NCBI GenBank assembly: GCA_900604495.1 | Contig: UWOR01000004.1 | Span: 186,001 to 250,000, forward strand | Direction: 5' to 3' | DNA: 64,000 bases | From: Desulfovibrio sp. Marseille-P6017 | GTDB taxonomy: Bacteria; Bacillota_A; Clostridia; Peptostreptococcales; Peptostreptococcaceae | Shown here: one piece after another, positions 9,717-19,324 of the stretch | Numbering within the stretch: the first letter of the stretch is position 1 | Layout of the letters: the number at the start of each line of letters is the position of its first letter | The notes under the pieces: generated by a model | What the model was told of the DNA's origin: nothing | What the model saw: only the letters and a program-made list of their open reading frames with translations | Database searches by the model: none | Translations under genes and position numbers: made by a program

Positions 9717-9850
9717 AAATATTACACTCCTCGTAATACCTTATAATAATTATTCTTATCAACAATTATTCATAATATACCTTATAACAACGCTCTCAAA
9801 TAAGTGTATATGTTCTCACTTTATTTATTATTTACTTAAAGTAGTATATT

Positions 9851-9955
9851 TTATAACGTAGCGAAGGGCTGATATAAATATATCCAATTACATTTTCAGC
9901 ATTTTCAGCTGCATGCTTTGGATATATTATATCAGCCCGAACGCCTCCGTTATAA
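9851..9955. repeat. Isolated palindromic element (MITE- or REP-like)
   Basis: Nested inverted repeats make one 105-bp unit. The outer arms TTATAACG (9851-9858) and CGTTATAA (9948-9955) flank inner arms of 22 and 21 nt (9866-9887, 9918-9938) that pair except for one bulged base. The core repeats CATTTTCAG twice in direct orientation. The inner arms start with GGGCTGATATA and are more GC-rich than the surroundings. There is no ORF inside and no U-tract for a minus-strand terminator of argS. It could be a small non-autonomous mobile element or a structured RNA; only the structure is certain. Confidence 0.6.
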
Positions 9956-9973
9956 CAAGCACTAAAACACTAA

Positions 9974-11674
9974 TTACATTCTCTCTGGTGCTTGCATTCC
10001 TAATAATTTAAGTCCATTCTCTAGAGTTTGTCTAGTTACAGCAACTAAAGCAAGTCTAGCTTTTCTAGTCTCAACATCATCTACTAATATTGGATTGTCA
10101 TGATAGAATTTATTAAATGCTTGAGCTAAATCTAAAACAAATCTCGTTACTATATGTGGTTCATTTCTATTCATAGCAGATACTATACTATTATTAAATG
10201 ATGCTATAGTCTTTAATACTTCAACACTATCTTCGTTAGTTAATAAGTTATAGTCTATATCTGCACTTACTTCTTCATTAGCTTTTCTTAAAACTGCACA
10301 ACATCTAGCATGTGTATATTGAACATATGGTCCAGTTTCACCTTCAAAGCTTAATGTTCTTTCCCAAGAGAAAGTATAATCTTTTATTCTACTATTAGAT
10401 AATTCTTGGAATACTACTGCTCCAACTCCAACTTGCTTAGCTATTTCATCAACATTTTTAGCATCTGGATTTTTAGCTAACATAGTTTCTTTAGTCTTTT
10501 CTATAGCTTGTTTTAAAACATCTTCTAAGAATACTACTCTACCCTTTCTAGTAGACATAGTTCCTTCTTCTAATGCAACCATTCCAAATGGAACATGAAC
10601 TAAATCCTTAGCCCATTCAAAACCTACAAGTTCTAAAACTTTAAATAATTGTTGGAAGTGTAATGATTGTTGTGAACCAACTACATATATACACTTATCA
10701 AAATTATATGTATTCTTTCTATATACAGCTGCAGCTAAATCTCTTGTCATATATAATGTAGATCCATCATTTTTTGTTATAAGTGCTGGTGGCATGTTAT
10801 ATTCTTCTAGATCAACAACATTTGTACCTTGAGATTCTTTTAATAATCCTTTTTCTTTTATAGTTTCTATTACAGTATCCATTTTATCTGAGTAGAAACT
10901 TTCTCCATTATAAGAGTCAAATTGTATATCTAATAAATCGTAAACTCTAGCAAATTCTTTTAAACTTTCATCTCTGAACCATTGCCATAATTCTTTAGCT
11001 TCTGGATCTCCATTTTCTAATTTTGTAAACCATGCTCTAGCTTCATCTTCCATCTCTGGCTTTTCTTCTGCTTCGTCATGGAATCTTATATATAATTTTA
11101 ATAGTTCTGGGATTGGATTAGCTTCTACTGCATCCTTATCTCCCCATAATTTAAATGCTACTATAAGTTTTCCAAATTGAGTTCCGTAATCTCCTAAGTG
11201 GTTTATTCTTACAGTATCATATCCTTGTGAATCGTATATTTTATATAAAGCATTTCCTATAACAGTTGTTCTTATATGCCCTATATGGAATGGCTTTGCT
11301 ATGTTAGGAGATGAAAAATCTATTACTACAGTTTTACCTTCACCTAATTTTGATTTTCCGTATGCATCTTTTTGAGTTAATACATCATTTATAACATTAG
11401 TAGCTAATTGAGACTTATTAACAAAGAAGTTTACGTATCCGCCCATTGGCATAACTTTTGCTATATCTCCTTTTGCTTCTATACTTTCTGCTAAGTCTGC
11501 TGCTATCATGTTAGGAGCTTTTCTAAATACCTTAGCTAATTTAAAACATGGGAAAGCATAATCACCCATATCTTTATTTGGTGGTATTTCTATAAGTCCT
11601 AATATTTCTTCTAAAGATAAATCGTCTATCTTTTCTTTAAGGCAATTTCCTATTGCTACCTTGAAATCTTGCAT
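9974..11674 (-). CDS. argS: Arginyl-tRNA synthetase
   Basis: This class I synthetase charges tRNA-Arg. The HIGH motif is in KPFHIGHIRTT (residues 130-133), and the KMSKS equivalent appears as MSTRKG. The C-terminus has the anticodon-binding helical domain ending GLKLLGMQAPERM. The longest ORF starts at 11749, overlapping the upstream stop as TAATG, but that adds 25 residues (MAKYLEKTQDLIYHKK...) that do not belong to the family. ATG at 11674 has a strong GAGAGGAG site and gives 566 aa, the normal size. It follows mutS2 and the DUF523 gene in one run. Confidence 0.96.
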   Translation of the reverse strand: MQDFKVAIGNCLKEKIDDLSLEEILGLIEIPPNKDMGDYAFPCFKLAKVFRKAPNMIAADLAESIEAKGDIAKVMPMGGYVNFFVNKSQLATNVINDVLTQKDAYGKSKLGEGKTVVIDFSSPNIAKPFHIGHIRTTVIGNALYKIYDSQGYDTVRINHLGDYGTQFGKLIVAFKLWGDKDAVEANPIPELLKLYIRFHDEAEEKPEMEDEARAWFTKLENGDPEAKELWQWFRDESLKEFARVYDLLDIQFDSYNGESFYSDKMDTVIETIKEKGLLKESQGTNVVDLEEYNMPPALITKNDGSTLYMTRDLAAAVYRKNTYNFDKCIYVVGSQQSLHFQQLFKVLELVGFEWAKDLVHVPFGMVALEEGTMSTRKGRVVFLEDVLKQAIEKTKETMLAKNPDAKNVDEIAKQVGVGAVVFQELSNSRIKDYTFSWERTLSFEGETGPYVQYTHARCCAVLRKANEEVSADIDYNLLTNEDSVEVLKTIASFNNSIVSAMNRNEPHIVTRFVLDLAQAFNKFYHDNPILVDDVETRKARLALVAVTRQTLENGLKLLGMQAPERM

Positions 11675-11748
11675 GTCATTGCTCCTCTCTCTTTCTCTTA
11701 TCTTCTTATGGTAAATCAAATCTTGAGTTTTTTCAAGATATTTAGCCA

Positions 11749-12186
11749 TTATAGTTCGTTTTCACTAATTACTTTTATATTATTTTTTCTAAGTAATGCT
11801 GATGTAATTCCTTCACCAAGAATTTTTTTTCCCGTGAAACTACCATCATATATATATTTAGAGCCACATGAAGGACTTCCATCCTTCATTATGGCTTCTT
11901 TACAATTGTATAGTTTCGCAATTTTTAACGTCTCTTTAGCACCTTTTACAAAGTTTTCAGTTACATCTTCACCTTTATTGCTAATAACTTTACATCTGCT
12001 AACCTCTTGTTTACTTATATTAATAATTTCAGAAGGATTTCTAGGTGTACTAAGTCCTCCTAACTGTTCTGGGCATGCGATTACAAATTCTTTTCCATTT
12101 AAATATTCTCTTACTTTTTGATTATCATTATTTAAATTATTATACTTACAATTTATACCTAATAAGCATGCTGATACTATTATCAT
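11749..12186 (-). CDS. DUF523 protein, TudS/RudS-like [4Fe-4S] desulfidase
   Basis: This 145-aa DUF523 protein starts MIIVSACLLGINCKYN. It conserves cysteines at 7, 13 and 38 (ACPE) and 107 (GSPSCGS). In characterised DUF523 members (TudS, RudS) three cysteines bind a [4Fe-4S] cluster that removes sulfur from thiouracil or 4-thiouridine. Function here is inferred from the family. It sits 21 bases after mutS2, and its stop overlaps an in-frame ATG of the argS frame (TAATG), so the three genes are probably one operon. A role in nucleotide or tRNA thio-base turnover would fit beside a tRNA synthetase. Confidence 0.8.
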   Translation of the reverse strand: MIIVSACLLGINCKYNNLNNDNQKVREYLNGKEFVIACPEQLGGLSTPRNPSEIINISKQEVSRCKVISNKGEDVTENFVKGAKETLKIAKLYNCKEAIMKDGSPSCGSKYIYDGSFTGKKILGEGITSALLRKNNIKVISENEL

Positions 12187-12207
12187 AATTAAAAACCTCT
12201 TTTTAAA

Positions 12208-14586
12208 TTATTTTAATACAGCTATGGTTACACCTGCTCCACCTTCACCATATTGACCAGGTCTTTGAGATTTAACATGTTTATTTTTCTTAAGTACATC
12301 TTGAAGCCCAGACTTAAGTACTCCCGTACCTATACCATGTATTATTGTAACATATTCAAGCCCTGCTACACATGCATCATCTAAGTATTTATCAACTTCC
12401 ATTATAGCTTCTTCTAATGTCATACCACGAAGGTCAACTTCACTCTTAACTCTACCTGATTTAGACTTAATTATATTTCTAGTTCCTTTTGTTACGGTAG
12501 TTTTTGCTTCAGCCTTAGCTCTTTGTAATGATTTAAATGGTAAAGTCATTTTCATTATACCGATTTGAACTACTGCTTCTTTTTTCTTATCATCAACAGA
12601 TATTACACTACCATTTTGATTTAAAGTTATTACTTTAACTTCATCTCCTGGTTTTAAGTTCTTAATTTCTTTACTTGCAACTTTTGGAACTATCATACTT
12701 TCAACAGTTGGCTGAAGTGCCCCCATAGAGTTTGTTAATTCTTTTCTAAGAGCTTCTATTTTACGATTTTTCTCTTTAGAAGCCATTTCATTTTCCATAG
12801 CTCTAAGCTCTTTTATTATACTATCAACTTCTTCTTTAGCACCTCTAGTTATTCTAAATGCTTCAGATTTAGCTTGTTCTATCATCTTATCTTTTTGAGA
12901 TATAATTTTTTCTAATCGTTCATCATACTCTTTCTTAACTTTTTCTATTTCTAATTTTAGCTTTTCTGCTTCTTCTCTTTCTTCAATAGCTTTAAGCCTA
13001 CTTTTTTCTGCTTCTTGAAGAACATCTTCTAATTCTATATTGCTATCATCTATGAATTCTCTAGCCCTTGAAATTATATAATCACTTAAACCTAATTTCT
13101 TAGATATTGCAAATGCATTTGACTTTCCTGGTATCCCCATAAGAAGCCTATATGTTGGACTTAATGTTTCTACATCAAATTCAACTGCAGCATTTTCTAC
13201 GCCTTCTTTTGTTAAAGCATAGTTTTTAAGCTCTGTATAGTGAGTTGTAGCTATACAAGTTGCACCAGCCATCTTTACATCTTCTAATATTGCAATAGCT
13301 AAAGCAGCTCCTTCCATTGGGTCAGTTCCTGCACCTAGTTCGTCAAATATAACTAATGAATTTTCAGTTACATCTCTTAGTATAGAAACTATATTAGTCA
13401 TATGAGAAGAAAATGTAGATAAGCTTTGTTCTATACTTTGTTCATCACCAATATCTGCAAATACATTATCAAATACACACATGCTACTTCCATAGTTAGC
13501 TGGTATATGAAGTCCACTTTGAGTCATTAAAGCAAATAAACCTACTGTTTTTATAGTTACAGTTTTACCACCTGTATTAGGTCCTGTTATAAGTAATGTA
13601 TGAAACTCTCTTCCTAAGTAAATGTTATTAGCAACAACAGTTTCTGCATCTAAAAGTGGATGTCTTCCTGCTTTTATATTTATATATTTATCATTATTTA
13701 AATTAGGCTCAACAGCTTTCATAGATATAGATAATTTACCTTTTGCGAATGCAAAATCCAATTTTCCTAGTATTTCTTGATTTGAAATTATATCATGACT
13801 AATTTCACCTACAATTGCTGATAGTTCTGCTAATATTCTTTCTATTTCTTCTTGTTCTTGTAACCTTAATTGTCTAAGTTCATTATTCATGTCTACTATA
13901 CTCATAGGCTCTACAAATAAAGTTGCTCCTGATGATGACTGATCATGAATAATTCCAGACACATATGATCTGTATTCTGCTTTTACAGGAACAACAAATC
14001 TATCTCCTCTAACAGATATTATTGCATCCTGTAAGTACTTTTGATATGTAGTTGATGTAATAATAGAATTTAGTTTAGACCTTATAGATTGGTTCTTTTG
14101 AACTATTCTCCTTCTAATATTTCTAAGCTCTGTTGAAGCATTATCAGAAATTTCTATCTCACTTATAATTGCATTATAAATTTTATCTTCTACATCTCTA
14201 TAAGCATATAAAGAATTTGATAATCCTTGAATTATTGGATAATTGAACTCTTCTTCTTCACTACTTGATAGTGTATTTTTTAAATTTCTCGAACCCCTTA
14301 AAGTATCTGCTATTTTAATTAAACTTCCAGGATCTAGAGATGCACCTATTTCTGCTCTCTTTGCTTTATCTTCTATATCATGTATTCCATTTAAAGCTAT
14401 TCCACCTCTTTTTAGAAGTATTCCCTGTGCTTGGCTAGTTTCTTCTAGCATATATTTAACTTCTTCATAATTTGAACTTGGTGTTAAGTTTTCTATATAT
14501 TTTAAACCTAAAGAAGATGAAACTTTTGTCTTTAATATGTCAACAATTTTGTTAAACTCTAAAACTCTTAATGATTTTTGATTCAT
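12208..14586 (-). CDS. mutS2: MutS2 ATPase/endonuclease
   Basis: This 792-aa MutS-family protein lacks the mismatch-recognition domains. The core has GPNTGGKT at 335-342 and the ABC-type signature and Walker B (DELGAGTDPMEG). A long charged coiled coil follows at about 515-630, then a KOW-like region. The C-terminal Smr domain starts near SEVDLRGMTLEEA and contains IIHGIGTGVLK. In Bacillus, MutS2 acts on collided ribosomes and recombination intermediates. The ATG follows AAAGGAGG. It heads the run mutS2-DUF523-argS. Confidence 0.96.
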   Translation of the reverse strand: MNQKSLRVLEFNKIVDILKTKVSSSLGLKYIENLTPSSNYEEVKYMLEETSQAQGILLKRGGIALNGIHDIEDKAKRAEIGASLDPGSLIKIADTLRGSRNLKNTLSSSEEEEFNYPIIQGLSNSLYAYRDVEDKIYNAIISEIEISDNASTELRNIRRRIVQKNQSIRSKLNSIITSTTYQKYLQDAIISVRGDRFVVPVKAEYRSYVSGIIHDQSSSGATLFVEPMSIVDMNNELRQLRLQEQEEIERILAELSAIVGEISHDIISNQEILGKLDFAFAKGKLSISMKAVEPNLNNDKYINIKAGRHPLLDAETVVANNIYLGREFHTLLITGPNTGGKTVTIKTVGLFALMTQSGLHIPANYGSSMCVFDNVFADIGDEQSIEQSLSTFSSHMTNIVSILRDVTENSLVIFDELGAGTDPMEGAALAIAILEDVKMAGATCIATTHYTELKNYALTKEGVENAAVEFDVETLSPTYRLLMGIPGKSNAFAISKKLGLSDYIISRAREFIDDSNIELEDVLQEAEKSRLKAIEEREEAEKLKLEIEKVKKEYDERLEKIISQKDKMIEQAKSEAFRITRGAKEEVDSIIKELRAMENEMASKEKNRKIEALRKELTNSMGALQPTVESMIVPKVASKEIKNLKPGDEVKVITLNQNGSVISVDDKKKEAVVQIGIMKMTLPFKSLQRAKAEAKTTVTKGTRNIIKSKSGRVKSEVDLRGMTLEEAIMEVDKYLDDACVAGLEYVTIIHGIGTGVLKSGLQDVLKKNKHVKSQRPGQYGEGGAGVTIAVLK

Positions 14587-14766
14587 ACTTCCTCCTTTAT
14601 TTTTTCTTTCTTTTTATATCGTTTATTTTATGTACATTTGTATTATACTATTTATATAGCTATTTATATATTATACATAAACATGTATTATTTGTAGCGT
14701 ATTTTTTTAATTATTAACTTAAAATAAGTATTTTAATACAAATTATAATAAAGGAGATTCTATCTT

Positions 14767-16212
14767 ATGGAAAAAGTTTTACAAGATTTAAAACCTCAAT
14801 TAGTATTTAAATATTTCGAAGAGATTTCTCAAATACCTAGAGGCTCTGGAAACGAAAAAGGAATAAGTGATTTTCTTCGTAAATTTGGGGAGGATTTAGG
14901 ATTAGAGACAATTCAAGATGAATATTTAAATATAATAATAAGAAAACCTGCAACTAAGGGATATGAAAATGCTCCTTGTGTTATGTTACAAGGTCATATG
15001 GATATGGTTTGTGAAAAAAATAAAGATACTGTTCATGACTTTACTAAAGATCCTTTAAAATTAAGAATTGAAGATGGTATGATATACGCTAGTGGAACTA
15101 CTTTAGGTGCAGATAATGGTATTGCTGTAGCTATGGGGATGGCAGTACTTGCTGATAATTCTATTGAGCATCCTGAAATAGAGTTTTTAGTTACTGTAGA
15201 TGAAGAAGCTGGTATGACTGGTGCTATGAATTTAGATAGTTCTAAACTTAAATCTAAGTATATATTAAACTTAGATTCTGAAGAAGAAGGATATATATTA
15301 GTAAGCTGCGCTGGTGGAGCTACAGCTAAAACTACATTACCAGTTGAATATACTCAAGTTTCAGATAATAAAGTAGGTCTATCAATAGATATAAAAGGAC
15401 TTTTAGGTGGTCACTCTGGTATGGATATCATAAAACAAAGAGCTAATTCAAATAAATTATTAGGTAGACTTCTAAATTTATTAAAGGTTGATTATGATTT
15501 AGCTAATATTCATGGTGGTTCTAAAAACAATGCTATTCCTCGTGAGGCAGAATGTGTAATAGTAATTGATAAAAACTTACTTGATGAAACTAAAAATCAA
15601 ATATCAAAAATAGAAAGTTTATTTAAGCATGAGTTTAGTACTTCTGATCCAGGACTTATTGTAGAAGTTAAAGAAACAAACGTTGATAAAGTATTCACGC
15701 ATGAATTAAAAGATAAAATAATCAAAATGTATAATCTAATTCCAAATGGAATTCAAACTATGAGTATGGATATAAACGGTCTTGTAGAAAGCTCTACTAA
15801 TTTAGGTGTTGTAGTTAATAACGATAATGAAATATTATTTGAAAGTGCAGTTAGAAGTTCTGTTAGTACTTTAAAGGATGACATTTTAAATAGAATGGAT
15901 TTATTAACAAACTCTTTAGGTGGTAAGTTTGTTGTTGAAAGTGATTATCCTGCTTGGGAATATGCAAAGGGATCTGAACTTGAAAAAATTTGTGTTGAAA
16001 CTTATGAAAAATTAACAGGCAAAAAACCTATAATAATGGCAATTCATGCAGGACTTGAGTGTGGATTATTATTAGACAAAATGCCTAATGCTGAAGCTAT
16101 ATCGTTAGGTCCTGATATGTTTGATGTTCATACTCCTAATGAACATTTAAATATAAAATCTACTGAAAATACATGGAATTACTTATTAGAAATATTAAAA
16201 TCAATTCGTTAA
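14767..16212 (+). CDS. pepD: Aminoacyl-histidine dipeptidase, M20C family (PepD)
   Basis: This zinc dipeptidase cleaves Xaa-His and other dipeptides such as beta-Ala-His in the cytoplasm. Metal ligand motifs are QGHMDMV (His77, Asp79), GADNG (Asp116) and DEEAGMTG (Glu146/147), with a late ligand in SLGPDMFDVHTPNEH. The length of 481 aa is normal. It has its own terminator and is transcribed away from mutS2. The ribosome site AAAGGAG lies just before the ATG. Confidence 0.95.
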   Translation: MEKVLQDLKPQLVFKYFEEISQIPRGSGNEKGISDFLRKFGEDLGLETIQDEYLNIIIRKPATKGYENAPCVMLQGHMDMVCEKNKDTVHDFTKDPLKLRIEDGMIYASGTTLGADNGIAVAMGMAVLADNSIEHPEIEFLVTVDEEAGMTGAMNLDSSKLKSKYILNLDSEEEGYILVSCAGGATAKTTLPVEYTQVSDNKVGLSIDIKGLLGGHSGMDIIKQRANSNKLLGRLLNLLKVDYDLANIHGGSKNNAIPREAECVIVIDKNLLDETKNQISKIESLFKHEFSTSDPGLIVEVKETNVDKVFTHELKDKIIKMYNLIPNGIQTMSMDINGLVESSTNLGVVVNNDNEILFESAVRSSVSTLKDDILNRMDLLTNSLGGKFVVESDYPAWEYAKGSELEKICVETYEKLTGKKPIIMAIHAGLECGLLLDKMPNAEAISLGPDMFDVHTPNEHLNIKSTENTWNYLLEILKSIR

Positions 16213-16225
16213 TTAATATTTAAGT

Positions 16226-16276
16226 AAATAGATTCAAATTTATCATTAAAACAGATATATTTGAATCTATTTTTTA
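16226..16276 (+). terminator. Terminator after pepD
   Basis: A 14-bp inverted repeat (AAATAGATTCAAAT at 16226-16239, complement at 16259-16272) is followed by T-rich sequence, 14 bases after the pepD stop. Confidence 0.85.
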
Positions 16277-16317
16277 TTTACCAAATAATAAATTGATTTT
16301 TAATTAATTTATTATGT

Positions 16318-16713
16318 TTAATTGTTATATACTAATTCACCTGTGTATTTGTTAATTTTGTGAATACCTAAGTTGATTATATGCTCTCCATCTTCTGATA
16401 TACTTACTTCTTCTGTTGATAACTCTTCTTCTGTGTGGGTATGTTCTTCTGAAGCACCTAAATTAATATTTACATCTATGATATAATTATCATTTTCTTC
16501 CTCTATATCTTCTATTGTATTCATTACACCATCACCGAATTCAGATTTTAATACTTTTATTGCACTTTCTTTTGATATTGGATTTAAATCTTCAGCTTTT
16601 TTCTCTGCAAACTGTGTATTATTATCTCTTGATGATATACTTTTTAATACTATTGTGGATATTAATGTTATTATCAACAGTAATAAACCAGTTATTAATA
16701 TAATTTTTTTCAT
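16318..16713 (-). CDS. Small membrane-anchored or secreted protein of unknown function
   Basis: This 131-aa protein has an N-terminal hydrophobic segment (ILITGLLLLIITLISTIVL) after two lysines, a signal anchor or uncleaved signal peptide. The rest is acidic and polar. A histidine/glutamate patch, EEHTHTEEEL, lies near residue 90 and could bind metal, which is speculative. It starts four bases after the U32 gene stop, so it is probably translated from the same message. I do not recognise the family. Confidence 0.7.
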   Translation of the reverse strand: MKKIILITGLLLLIITLISTIVLKSISSRDNNTQFAEKKAEDLNPISKESAIKVLKSEFGDGVMNTIEDIEEENDNYIIDVNINLGASEEHTHTEEELSTEEVSISEDGEHIINLGIHKINKYTGELVYNN

Positions 16714-16717
16714 ATCT

Positions 16718-19129
16718 TTATTCTACACCTTTATAGTAATGAGCCGATGTAGTTCCTTTTGAATCTAAATAATTATATAAATTAGTTGCCTTTGCTCCCA
16801 ACCTATAATTATTATTTAGTACTTCTGTATGAGCTTCTATAATATCTCTAACCATTCGCCCATTTTCTTGTGTAAAATCTAATCTCAACACATCTATTCC
16901 ACATTTTATTATCTCTTCTAAATTATCTAACATGCAAGTAACATTTGAATTATATATTGTACTTCTACAGAATATATCTTGAGATATTCTGAACATATCT
17001 CCCTTAAAACTCTTTAATGCATATATACTTTGATTACATTTAGCTGCTCTTTTATCTTTTTTACAATCACGAACTAAAACTCCCATTGGACAATATTCAG
17101 TTACCATCATGGTTGCATATCCATATACTACACCTTCAATTTCCATATCAGTATATTGTAGAGTTTCTTTTATCTCTTGTAAATTAAGCTCTTGAGATAT
17201 ACATAGAGATTGCGCACCTTCATTTTTAAAATGGTTTATTGTTTCACTATTGAATGCATTTAAGAAGTAATCTATACTTAATTTCTTACCTTTAAAGTAA
17301 TCTATTCCACCTAATGTACCTACTTGTACTTCATTTAAATTTAATTTATTAGCTTTTTCTAAACTCTTGTATTCTCTATTTCTAATTATTCTAGGGGATG
17401 AATATATAACCTTTTTATTATACTTAATCCCCATTTCTAAAGCTTTATCTAAAGTTAATATATCTTCATAATAAACTGCATCTATTTCACATTCTAATGC
17501 AGATTTTAATTGTTCTAAGTTTTTAACTTTTACTCTAAGCTTTGGTTTTACATCTTTTCTAACCTTAACTGGTCTATATGATATTTTTTCATGTTTATAT
17601 TTTCTATCTTTTACTTTTACTCTTTCTTCATTTAATAAATCTATACAATCTCTTCTCATTTGATTAATTATACTTATTGGTAAACTTACACCTTCATCAA
17701 GAATTGTATTTATTTTATTTAATTGATATGGAGTGTTTCCAAGCTTTTGAATCTGAGATTCTACCTTCTCTTTACTTAAAGCTACCTTCATAGCTTCTTC
17801 TACAACTTTATAGCCTTCTATAGAAGCTTTATTTCCTTTTGAATCTATGAAGGTTAATACTGGCTTTTGACCTAATTTTATAGTTAACTTGGCATCTATA
17901 TTGCTTTTCACTAGTTCCTTATCTTGTTGGAACGTACTTTGAACCCTGTCCATAAGCTCACTGTCTGAAGTTTTAAATACTACTTGATGCTTTCTTGCTT
18001 CTCCAACAAAATCTAATTCAATTATATCTCCCTTATGAGCTATTGTAGTTATTTCACCCTCTTTTATTATTCTACCAATAGTTCCTCCTCCTAGATTTAT
18101 ACCATCGCCTTTTTTAAGGGTATTTTCTAACTTTAATCTTAGCCTTTTAGCCTTTTTATTAAAGTCTAAAACTTTTCCTACGTATAAACCTTGATTATTA
18201 GGAATCTCAGGGTTCATTACACCTTTACCTACTTCACCTAGTATAAGACCTTTTGTAAATTTTCTATTAAAAATAGTATATAAATCATTAATAGTTTCAT
18301 CTAAAACATTTACTTTATGTTTTTTTAAATAGTTATCTACAGTCTTTCTATAACTACTTATAACTGTTGCGACATATTCTGGTCTTTTCATTCTACCCTC
18401 TATTTTTAAAGAGTGAACTCCTGCATCTATTACCTTATCTATTTCTTCTATTGTACTTAAATCTCTTGGACTCAACAAGTAATCTCCATTGCTATTTATT
18501 ACTTCTCCTGTGTGTATATCAATTAATTCGTATTTTTGTCTACAAGGTTGTGCACATCTACCTCTATTTCCAGATCTATTTCCTAGCATACTACTCATTA
18601 AACATTGCCCTGAATAGCATACACATAATGCTCCATGTACAAATACCTCTATATCAACACTTGTATTATCACAAATTTCTTTTATTTCTTCTACCGTTAA
18701 TTCTCTAGCTAGTACAACTCTATCAAATCCTGCATTTTCAAGATATTTAACATCTTCTAGTGAATGTGCTACCATTTGTGTACTTGCATGTAATTCAAAA
18801 TCTGGTAGTAATTTCTTTATTAATTTTGCAATTCCTATATCTTGAAGTATTATTGCATCTACATCTATATCATATAAAAATTTAGCATACTCTACAAAGC
18901 TTTCAATTTCATCTTGCTTGATTAATGTATTTGCAGTAACAAAAACTTGTACATTTCTTATATGTGCATATCTAACAGCTTCTTTTAATTCATCTCTATC
19001 AAAGTTATTTGCAGATGCTCTTGCACTAAAATCTTTTCCTCCTAAATAAACCGCATTTGCTCCATTTTGTACAGCTGCCTTTAAAGCTTCAAAGGAACCA
19101 ACAGGTGCTAGTAATTCTATGTCTTTCAT
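16718..19129 (-). CDS. Peptidase U32 family protein with DUF3656 region
   Basis: This 803-aa protein starts with the U32 barrel (ELLAPVGSFEALKAAVQNGA) and carries the U32 signature HGALCVCYSGQC near residue 165, with more cysteines in GRCAQPCRQKYEL. A DUF3656-like middle part and a second barrel-like region with CPMGVLVRDCKKDKRAAKC follow. Despite the name, characterised relatives such as RlhA and TrhP hydroxylate a cytidine in 23S rRNA or uridine in tRNA with an iron-sulfur cluster and prephenate. RlhA has the same U32-DUF3656 layout, so RNA hydroxylation is the best inference. It follows zapA after a terminator. Confidence 0.85.
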   Translation of the reverse strand: MKDIELLAPVGSFEALKAAVQNGANAVYLGGKDFSARASANNFDRDELKEAVRYAHIRNVQVFVTANTLIKQDEIESFVEYAKFLYDIDVDAIILQDIGIAKLIKKLLPDFELHASTQMVAHSLEDVKYLENAGFDRVVLARELTVEEIKEICDNTSVDIEVFVHGALCVCYSGQCLMSSMLGNRSGNRGRCAQPCRQKYELIDIHTGEVINSNGDYLLSPRDLSTIEEIDKVIDAGVHSLKIEGRMKRPEYVATVISSYRKTVDNYLKKHKVNVLDETINDLYTIFNRKFTKGLILGEVGKGVMNPEIPNNQGLYVGKVLDFNKKAKRLRLKLENTLKKGDGINLGGGTIGRIIKEGEITTIAHKGDIIELDFVGEARKHQVVFKTSDSELMDRVQSTFQQDKELVKSNIDAKLTIKLGQKPVLTFIDSKGNKASIEGYKVVEEAMKVALSKEKVESQIQKLGNTPYQLNKINTILDEGVSLPISIINQMRRDCIDLLNEERVKVKDRKYKHEKISYRPVKVRKDVKPKLRVKVKNLEQLKSALECEIDAVYYEDILTLDKALEMGIKYNKKVIYSSPRIIRNREYKSLEKANKLNLNEVQVGTLGGIDYFKGKKLSIDYFLNAFNSETINHFKNEGAQSLCISQELNLQEIKETLQYTDMEIEGVVYGYATMMVTEYCPMGVLVRDCKKDKRAAKCNQSIYALKSFKGDMFRISQDIFCRSTIYNSNVTCMLDNLEEIIKCGIDVLRLDFTQENGRMVRDIIEAHTEVLNNNYRLGAKATNLYNYLDSKGTTSAHYYKGVE

Positions 19130-19272
19130 TTTGATCCTCCTTCAAGGAAATTTATAATATTAATAGTATCTTCTATTTTCCTATATTTTAATTTTTAAGT
19201 CTAATAAAGTTTTATACCCACTTAAGTATACATTAAAAACATATAAACTTTACTTTAAATTTTTAAATTAAA

Positions 19273-19315
19273 AGAGGATGCCTTTGAATGATTTAACTCA
19301 TTTTAGACATCCCCT
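19273..19315 (-). terminator. Terminator after zapA
   Basis: The minus-strand RNA AGGGGAUG / CAUCCUCU forms a stem with one G-U pair around an inner AATGA / TCATT repeat. CUCUUUUAAUUU follows. It lies ten bases after the zapA stop. Confidence 0.75.
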
Positions 19316-19324
19316 AATTTCTAA

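Noticed and set aside
11669..12121. 150-aa plus-strand ORF opposite the DUF523 gene and argS end
   Set aside because: It is antisense to a conserved protein, is hydrophobic from codon bias of the opposite strand and has no ribosome site.
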